Positions 35,001 to 39,413 of a stretch of DNA of 39,413 nt are shown here, piece by piece. The stretch is taken from positions 8,018 to 47,430 of the forward strand of contig WVYX01000207.1 in assembly GCA_011772755.1 (NCBI GenBank). Reading direction: 5' to 3'. The notes below the pieces were generated by a model, which saw only the letters and a list, made by a program, of their open reading frames with translations, searched no databases and was not told the DNA's origin. The stretch comes from Gemmatimonadales bacterium. Lineage in GTDB: Bacteria; Gemmatimonadota; Gemmatimonadetes; Gemmatimonadales; GWC2-71-9. The translations under genes and the position numbers were made by a program. Numbering within the stretch: position 1 is the stretch's first letter; every line of letters starts with the position of its first letter.

Positions 35001-35102
35001 GCCCAAGAGATCAGGGAAGAGCTCGTAGGCGTTCTGAGTGAGGCCAACGGAGAGGGTGCAGTCCTGCGGGATTCCCTGGCGAACTTACTCCCGGGCGGGT
35101 AG
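32097..35102 (+). CDS. Membrane Ser/Thr protein kinase with N-terminal zinc ribbon and TPR tail
   Basis: 1001 aa. A double-CxxC zinc ribbon opens the protein (C8, C11, C22, C25: CPKCQTLLPDGASFCPGCG). The PknB-like kinase domain is at 63-315: GRGGMATVYLA, K92 in VAVKVL, HRDIKPEN (D185), ADFGIAR (D202), YMAPEQA. A membrane helix lies at about 324-345. After it come TIAVLPFSVTGEVEG, a module like that in the upstream kinase, and TPR-like repeats from about residue 500 (YYAGEQHFRRGDYSEAIRRL). All kinase motifs are intact. The start ATG is directly preceded by TGAGGA. It is the third gene of the cassette, 70 nt after the regulator. Confidence 0.94.
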   Translation: MVTPTSTCPKCQTLLPDGASFCPGCGIPTPPGGYRKPQDVVTRRLAEGETEFAQLKGALADRYVIEREIGRGGMATVYLAQDLKHHRKVAVKVLQAEISSLIGNERFLREIEITAQLQHPHILPVHDSGEAAGFLYYVMPFVEGESLRDRLSRDKRLSLEDALQIVREVAHALSYAHSRDVVHRDIKPENILLSAGHAQVADFGIARAISAAGTSTLTQTGAVIGTPAYMAPEQAVSAPDVDGRADLYALAAVACETLTGTRTDTLSDSEAAEQALLSARPDIKPSLAHALTAPLALDRDRRPASVDDWLDSLKAPERRLPSVTMLVTAAVTVAFLVAIVGWWILGSRPASAPTTPTIAVLPFSVTGEVEGIDLASALPQAFHDQLQWLPEHSVLSPERVRSAIVDNFGTIPEVDTATSFLASRFSASEVLWGTAQVTPAGELRLSVQVREGVTQRIVRSADTTGMLDSLHALVSGIVVEAFAEHVVGERAGWSPALPRGMQAINAYYAGEQHFRRGDYSEAIRRLDEVIERDSTYAPAYFKRMLAVILRTQPTRAGTAIRDALDAARRYKDGLDPTTQELLEGYEVLVSRGDVRGGQEAFRSVVDQHPDAVDARFILGYLKVNFPALIGTTPTAARLDFEQVYQRDPLFAAAIAQLARTAILLENRDDAQRYIGEYVALDSTSEWAELLRLADTLVFGSDRQRASAVGSLDDRPSIVLEMIGLTAGEFHQPGQNRIVAHEAISTLWERAATDFERRVAFRMQMASLLGTGQSASAERLMLDARRRGVPRQELDHWTVLASVTGVATLGDPETAAGRLLAPAADSATAWWLAARWYRARDPRAATDAVEKLSSWIAATDRPSPLALSLRDDLDAVELAVAGDAAGAIEKWREATQRYSIEEVLFGLVGSLWPLRLEWARVAAASGEYEEVILATEPFAQMAGFVDQAAWPEVWLLRADAYEATGDAIAAQEIREELVGVLSEANGEGAVLRDSLANLLPGG

Positions 35103-35130
35103 AGTCCGCCGAACCGCTCAACCACGAATC

Positions 35131-35158
35131 GGCATTCTGATAGGCATCTCGGCATCTC
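35131..35158 (+). repeat. Short direct repeats upstream of the second TonB receptor gene
   Basis: Three copies of an 8-nt word, GGCATTCT (35131-35138), GGCATCTC (35143-35150) and GGCATCTC (35151-35158), lie in the 138-bp gap before the TonB receptor gene. They could be a regulator-binding site, but this is only suggested by position. Confidence 0.3.
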
Positions 35159-35240
35159 GTCCCAGCAATCCGTCAGGCCAATGGCGGTCGATGCACGTCC
35201 CCGCACCGCCCCACCCAACCACGGAAGGGGATGTAAGGCG

Positions 35241-37943
35241 ATGAAGTCTTCGGCGCAGTTCATCGCACTCATAGCGCTGTGTGGGGCCTTCGCCTCCCCC
35301 GGCATCGCGCAGCAGGCTTCCCTGCTCGGCTCGGTGCGAGACTCGATTTCCCGCGAGCCGCTGGAAGGAGTGCAGATCGAGCTTCTTGCCAGGGGTACGG
35401 CAGTCGCTGCTGCCGTTACCGGCCGTGATGGAACGTTCACACTCACGGAGCTGGCACCCGGTCTTTACACCTTAGTGGCACGCCGCGTCGACTACCGGGC
35501 CCACCGGGTTGACGATCTGGAGATCGCCGTCGGCGAATCGCTGGTCATCGTCATCACCCTGAAACCCCACGCCATCACCATCAACCCGATCGTCGTCAGT
35601 GCTTCGCGAACGGAGCAGAAGGCCCTCGACGCCCCGGCCTCGGTTTCGGTAGTAGACGCGCAACAGATCGCGGACCGCACGGCGCTAACGGCCATCGACC
35701 ACGTGCACGGCGTTCCCGCCGTCGACATTGCGACCACCGGACTCACGCAGCACGAGGTCGTCGTCCGGGGATTCAGCAACGTGGCCTCGGGGGCATTACT
35801 TGCCCTGGCGGACAATCGGTACATCTCGGTCCCCTCACTGCGGATCAACGTCTATAACTTCATCCCGACGGCCAATGAAGACGTGGAGCGGATCGAAGTC
35901 GTGCGGGGCCCCGGTTCCGCGCTGTACGGCCCGAACAGCGCCAACGGGGTGCTCCATATCATCTCCCGCTCGCCGTTCGACTCCCCGGGCGCGGTGGTGA
36001 CCCTGGCCGGAGGAGAGCGGTCCCTGTTCCAGGGCTCGATCCGGCACGCCTCCACCTTCGGCCGACGGTTCGGCCTCAAGGTGTCGGCCCAGTACCTCCG
36101 GGGAAGCGACTGGCAGTTCGACGATCCTGATGAGCAGTCCAACCGACTGGTCGCGATCGCCCAGGGGGCGGATGAGGACACGCTGCTCATCGGTCGGCGA
36201 GATCCCACCGTCGAGCGCCTGGCCGGTGAGGCACGGCTAGATTGGCGCTTGACACCGCAGACCTCGCTCGTGACGTCAGTCGGTGCCAACCTGGCCGCCC
36301 GCAATGTGGAGCTAACGCCCCTCGGCGCGGCGCAGGTGCGAGACTGGCGGTACACCTACCTTCAATCCCGACTACGGCACGGTCGGCTCTTTGCCCAAGC
36401 GTTCCTCAACCTGAGTGACGCGGGGGACACCTACCTGCTCCGCTCCGGGAACACGGTGACCGACAACTCCTTCATGGCGGTCGCACAGCTGCAGCACGGA
36501 ACACTGCTGGGAACCCGTGCGGATCTGATCTACGGTCTGGATCTGCAGCGCACTGTTCCCCGCACCGACAGCACGATCACCGGGCGCAACGAGGATGATG
36601 ACGCGATCAACGAGGCAGGAGCCTACGTTCACGGCGAGGTGACAATCAGCTCGGCGCTCCAGCTCGTCGCTGCTACACGGGTGGACTACCACAACCGCCT
36701 CGACGACCTGGTGTTCTCGCCGCGGGCGGCGCTGGTGTACCGAGCGGCACCGTCGCACACCTTGCGGCTCACCTACAACCGGGCGTTCAGCACGCCAACC
36801 ACCAACAACCTTTTCCTGGATCTGTTCGGCGACTCGGTGCGGGCGCCGACGGGTGAGGCCCTACCCTATGCCGTGCGCCTAGTGGGCGTGCCGCGGTCCG
36901 GATTCACCTTCCGGCGGGATTGCGGTGGCCTATGCATGCGCTCCCCGTTCACGCCGGACGACTTGGGTGGTCCCGGCACCTGGCTCCCGGTGGACGCCAC
37001 CCTGGTATGGCCCGCTGTGGTGCAACTCCTGGCGGCCCGTGGCATCGACATCGCTCCCATTCCGCAGCCCACGGCCGCCGACGTGGCCACGAATCTCGCG
37101 CTCATCAGCATCAGTGGCGGTTCCCCCGAGCCTGTGTCCGATGTCGCCAACCTTCCCGTGCTCAGACCTACGATCACGAACGCCGTGGAGTTGGGCTACA
37201 GGGCCGCCATCGGTGATCGGGTGACCCTCGCAGTCGATCTCTATCGCACCTGGAAGAACGACTTCGTTAGCGCCGAGCAGGTGGAGACACCGAACGCGTT
37301 CTTCGATCCGGTTACGCTGGCGGATTACCTGTCTCGCTACATGCCGCGGGACACGGCGTTGTTCCTTGCCGGTCTGATCGCGAGCGCGCCGATGGGCACC
37401 GTCACACCGGAGCAGGCGCGCGACCCCTGGGACATCCTCATCACCTATCGCAACTTCGGAAAGATCACGCAGTGGGGAGCCGACCTCGACGTCGCTGCGT
37501 TTCTCACCCCGTCCATAGCACTGCGGGGCACGTACTCCTGGACCAACCGGAACACGTTCGAGGTAGTGAACGCGTCGGGTAAGGTGGACACCATTCCCCT
37601 CAATGCACCCGCCAACCGGGGGTCGCTAGCGGGCATCTACCGGGATGAGCGTTTGGGGCTCAACGCGGAGGTGCGAGTCCGGGCGGTGGAGGGCTTCCCG
37701 GTCAGGTCCGGTGTGTATGAAGGCGACGTGGAGTCCTACGCAGTGATGGACGCGGCCGCAGGCTACCGCTTGCCGTTCAACCGGAGGCTGACCGTCACGT
37801 TGAGCGCGCAGAATCTCGTGACTGCCGTGCGGCGCACGGAGGACACGGTCAGTAGGTGGAAGTTCCGAGCGCACCACCAGGAGTTCATTGGCGCGCCCAT
37901 GATCGGGCGGCTGGTGACCGTGCGGGTGAGGGCGGAGTTCTAG
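35241..37943 (+). CDS. TonB-dependent receptor with carboxypeptidase-regulatory-like N-domain
   Basis: 900 aa from ATG 35241, which follows GGAAGGGGATGTAAGGCG; the frame open back to 35181 is ignored. Signal peptide SSAQFIALIALCGAFASPGIAQ. Residues about 26-105 are a CarboxypepD_reg-like domain (LLGSVRDSISREPLEGVQIE, FTLTELAPGLYTLVARRVDY). The plug domain has VVSASRTEQKALDAPASVSV, HEVVVRGFSN and ERIEVVRGPGSALYGPNSAN. The barrel ends VTVRVRAEF with the expected terminal Phe. A cysteine-bearing outer loop (FTFRRDCGGLCMRSPF) is visible. The ligand is unknown. It follows the kinase gene by 138 nt in the same direction, so it may be in that operon or separately controlled. Its stop overlaps the convergent VanZ-like gene by 4 nt. 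Confidence 0.93.
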   Translation: MKSSAQFIALIALCGAFASPGIAQQASLLGSVRDSISREPLEGVQIELLARGTAVAAAVTGRDGTFTLTELAPGLYTLVARRVDYRAHRVDDLEIAVGESLVIVITLKPHAITINPIVVSASRTEQKALDAPASVSVVDAQQIADRTALTAIDHVHGVPAVDIATTGLTQHEVVVRGFSNVASGALLALADNRYISVPSLRINVYNFIPTANEDVERIEVVRGPGSALYGPNSANGVLHIISRSPFDSPGAVVTLAGGERSLFQGSIRHASTFGRRFGLKVSAQYLRGSDWQFDDPDEQSNRLVAIAQGADEDTLLIGRRDPTVERLAGEARLDWRLTPQTSLVTSVGANLAARNVELTPLGAAQVRDWRYTYLQSRLRHGRLFAQAFLNLSDAGDTYLLRSGNTVTDNSFMAVAQLQHGTLLGTRADLIYGLDLQRTVPRTDSTITGRNEDDDAINEAGAYVHGEVTISSALQLVAATRVDYHNRLDDLVFSPRAALVYRAAPSHTLRLTYNRAFSTPTTNNLFLDLFGDSVRAPTGEALPYAVRLVGVPRSGFTFRRDCGGLCMRSPFTPDDLGGPGTWLPVDATLVWPAVVQLLAARGIDIAPIPQPTAADVATNLALISISGGSPEPVSDVANLPVLRPTITNAVELGYRAAIGDRVTLAVDLYRTWKNDFVSAEQVETPNAFFDPVTLADYLSRYMPRDTALFLAGLIASAPMGTVTPEQARDPWDILITYRNFGKITQWGADLDVAAFLTPSIALRGTYSWTNRNTFEVVNASGKVDTIPLNAPANRGSLAGIYRDERLGLNAEVRVRAVEGFPVRSGVYEGDVESYAVMDAAAGYRLPFNRRLTVTLSAQNLVTAVRRTEDTVSRWKFRAHHQEFIGAPMIGRLVTVRVRAEF

Positions 37944-38311
37944 CTCGCCCCGGCCTCGCGCCTCACCGCAATCAGTGCGGCCACACCGGCGCCAACGAGT
38001 GCCCCAGCCGCACCCCACAGGAAATCCAGAACGTCGCCACTCCGATAGGGCAGCAAGCCCTGCGCCAGTTCCATCAGCCCCGCCAGCGAGGCGACGACGC
38101 CAACGACCGGCCAGAACCCGCGACGGCTGCCCCGAGGCAGGTTCCAGTAGGCCAACGCACCGAGGCCCAGAAACAGCGCGACATGCACCGCCTTGTCCGA
38201 GTTGCCCGGCACGTAGTCGGGAGTGCTGGGCACCGGAGCCAGCATCAGCGCCAGCAAGACGACCAGGTAGCCCGCCAGCACGGTCCGGCGATGGCGTTCG
38301 ATATCAATCAC
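37940..38311 (-). CDS. VanZ-like small membrane protein
   Basis: 123 aa with about four membrane helices. VanZ-family marks: a helix followed by APVPSTPDYVPGNSDKAVHV, GLGALAYWNLP, and MELAQGLLPYRSGDVLDFLW followed by a glycine-rich helix (GAAGALVGAGVAALIAV). VanZ of vancomycin-resistance clusters gives low-level teicoplanin resistance, but most relatives are of unknown envelope function, and no van genes are nearby. The start is GTG 38311. It is convergent with the TonB receptor gene. Confidence 0.85.
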   Translation of the reverse strand: MIDIERHRRTVLAGYLVVLLALMLAPVPSTPDYVPGNSDKAVHVALFLGLGALAYWNLPRGSRRGFWPVVGVVASLAGLMELAQGLLPYRSGDVLDFLWGAAGALVGAGVAALIAVRREAGAS

Positions 38312-38384
38312 ACTGGTGGAGCGCAGCTGAGATTCGTTTCATCAGCGGCATGCAACGGTGGGTGCCGCAGGGCGCAGCAGTCTG

Positions 38385-38494
38385 CCGCGGATTGACCGAC
38401 AAGCGAACGCGGATTGGTGTCGGTGTAGGGGCGTAGCACGCTACGCAACTACAACTCCTCCACACACCGATCCGCGTCCACAGAATCATCCGCG
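38385..38494. repeat. Nested palindromic element between VanZ-like gene and glnS
   Basis: Three nested inverted pairs: CCGCGGATTGACC (from 38385) with AATCATCCGCGG (ending near 38494); CGCGGATTGGTGT (38408-38420) with ACACCGATCCGCG (38464-38476, one mismatch); and the core GCGTAGC (38431-38437) with GCTACGC (38440-38446), two bases apart. The whole spans about 110 bp of a 286-bp gap. It resembles a REP-like or large folded element. No open frame of credible composition is in it. Confidence 0.65.
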
Positions 38495-38597
38495 GCCGCG
38501 CGAGCCCCCACGGGATCCACCGGTGCGTGCGATATGCAGCGCACTCCTGGGACAGCACACTGGCACCCCGTGCCTGGCGCCGCCCGTGTCGGCGAGC

Positions 38598-39413
38598 TCA
38601 GCCACTCTGTCTGGCCACGATCTTCGCCCAGGTGTCCCTCAGGGTCACGGTGCGATTGAACACCAGGGCGCCCGGGCGGGAGTCCACAATGTCGCTGATG
38701 AAGTACCCCTGGCGCTCGAACTGATACCTCGTCCCCGGCGGATCAGCGGCGACGCTCGGCTCAATCCGGCTCTCCTCCACCACGACTACCGATTCCGGAT
38801 TGAGGTGCTTGGTGAAATCTTCACCCTCCTCCACCTCATCCGGATTGGCCTTGTGAAACAGCCGGTCGTACAGCCGGACCTCAACCGGCAGCGACTGCGC
38901 TGCGGATACCCAATGGATCGTGCCCTTGACCTTGCGCCCGTCGGGAGCGGTGCCGCCGCGGCTTTCCGGGTCATATGTGCAATGAAGCTCAACGACCTCG
39001 CCCGTTTCAGCGTCCTTCACCACATCTACACACTTGATGAGGTACCCGTAGCGGAGCCGCACCTCGCGCCCGGGGGCGAGGCGGAAGTACTTCTTGGGCG
39101 GTTTTTCCATGAAATCGTCTCGCTCGATGTAGAGCGTCCGGGAGAACGGAAGCTTCCGTGATCCCTCCTTGGGGACGTCCCGCGGGTAATACGGCGCATC
39201 GAGCTCCTCCACCTGGTCCTCCGGATAGTTGAGCAAGACCACCCTGAGCGGACGGAGCACGCACAGCACGCGGGGAACCCGCTTGTTGAGATCGTCCCGA
39301 ATCGCGTACTCGAACTTCTCCATGTCGACACGACTGTCCACCTTGGCGACCCCGATCATGTCGCAGAAGTTGCGAATCGCCTCAGGCGTCACGCCCCGCC
39401 TCCGAAGCGCTGA
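38598..39413 (-). CDS. glnS: Glutaminyl-tRNA synthetase, C-terminal 271 residues
   Basis: The frame continues past the right edge, so the catalytic N-terminal half, including the HIGH region, is outside. What remains matches E. coli GlnRS block by block: [21 protein letters not shown] (as in RGYTAASIREFC), [73 protein letters not shown] (with EVRLYDRLF after it), [12 protein letters not shown] and [14 protein letters not shown], ending [14 protein letters not shown]. These are the anticodon-binding beta barrels. GlnRS is found in few bacterial phyla; where absent, GatCAB is used instead. Confidence 0.95.
   Translation of the reverse strand, partial: SALRRRGVTPEAIRNFCDMIGVAKVDSRVDMEKFEYAIRDDLNKRVPRVLCVLRPLRVVLLNYPEDQVEELDAPYYPRDVPKEGSRKLPFSRTLYIERDDFMEKPPKKYFRLAPGREVRLRYGYLIKCVDVVKDAETGEVVELHCTYDPESRGGTAPDGRKVKGTIHWVSAAQSLPVEVRLYDRLFHKANPDEVEEGEDFTKHLNPESVVVVEESRIEPSVAADPPGTRYQFERQGYFISDIVDSRPGALVFNRTVTLRDTWAKIVARQSG

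Noticed and set aside
35103-35240. Possible cobalamin riboswitch before the second TonB receptor gene
   Set aside because: Some GC words recall a B12 box (CAGGCCAATGGCGG), but the conserved core and the full arrangement are not there.
38304-38558. 84-codon minus-strand frame over the VanZ-like start
   Set aside because: It runs through the palindromic element, is Cys/Arg/Pro-rich and overlaps the VanZ-like start in another frame.
1-39413. tRNA, rRNA, CRISPR, prophage or transposase genes
   Set aside because: The gaps were read by eye for T-loop words, repeat-spacer patterns and transposase-like frames; none was convincing.

Overview
The window looks like a chromosomal segment of a GC-rich, Gram-negative, probably aerobic and heterotrophic bacterium. 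The best guess is Gemmatimonadota or a close relative. This rests on two TonB-dependent receptors (outer membrane), large Ser/Thr kinases with a membrane segment and TPR tail, a BTAD regulator, a DUF2723 membrane protein, and a small protein of the TIGR04138 (Minf_1886) type. Taxonomy is inferred from gene content only. No rRNA, tRNA, CRISPR array, transposase or phage gene was seen. No gene-free stretch exceeds 300 bp.

Layout. Positions 1-13212 are all on the minus strand. Read in the direction of transcription they are: a 54-residue membrane peptide (missed by usual length cut-offs), thrS, then a tight seven-gene run (thiolase, bioY, CPBP protease, hbd, acyl-CoA dehydrogenase, leucine dehydrogenase, glyA) with 4-59 nt overlaps or 11-12 nt gaps. 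Next come a TIGR04138-type protein, a zinc-ribbon protein, nnr (NAD(P)H-hydrate repair) and a secreted beta-propeller protein that runs off the left edge. The seven-gene run suits branched-chain amino acid or short-chain acyl-CoA breakdown, with biotin uptake and one-carbon metabolism attached.

Positions 13289-24893 are on the plus strand: a BON-domain protein, valS, a putative lipoprotein with an Ig-like domain, selA (the three overlap by 55 and 4 nt), a secreted PPC-domain protein, purN, purH and a DUF2723 multi-pass membrane protein. A minus-strand TonB receptor follows (24975-27089). Then comes a plus-strand signalling cassette: Ser/Thr kinase, BTAD/AAA ATPase regulator (4-nt overlap), second Ser/Thr kinase with an N-terminal zinc ribbon, and a second TonB receptor. 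The right end holds a VanZ-like protein and the 3' part of glnS, both on the minus strand.

The most unusual feature is a set of short-period, hairpin-forming repeats of at least three types: GGCTGA(A/T/G)-type, AATTCGC-type and GGCAGAGGGC-type. They sit almost exactly at stop codons (glyA, the zinc-ribbon gene, selA, purH, DUF2723, TonB receptor) and in two places lie inside reading frames (the valS editing domain and the lipoprotein). One copy supplies the last codons and the stop of a TonB receptor. A separate nested palindrome of about 110 bp lies before glnS. The second candidate for something new is the kinase-BTAD ATPase-kinase cassette, in which the regulator lacks the usual long C-terminal TPR region while both kinases carry a shared post-membrane module plus TPRs.
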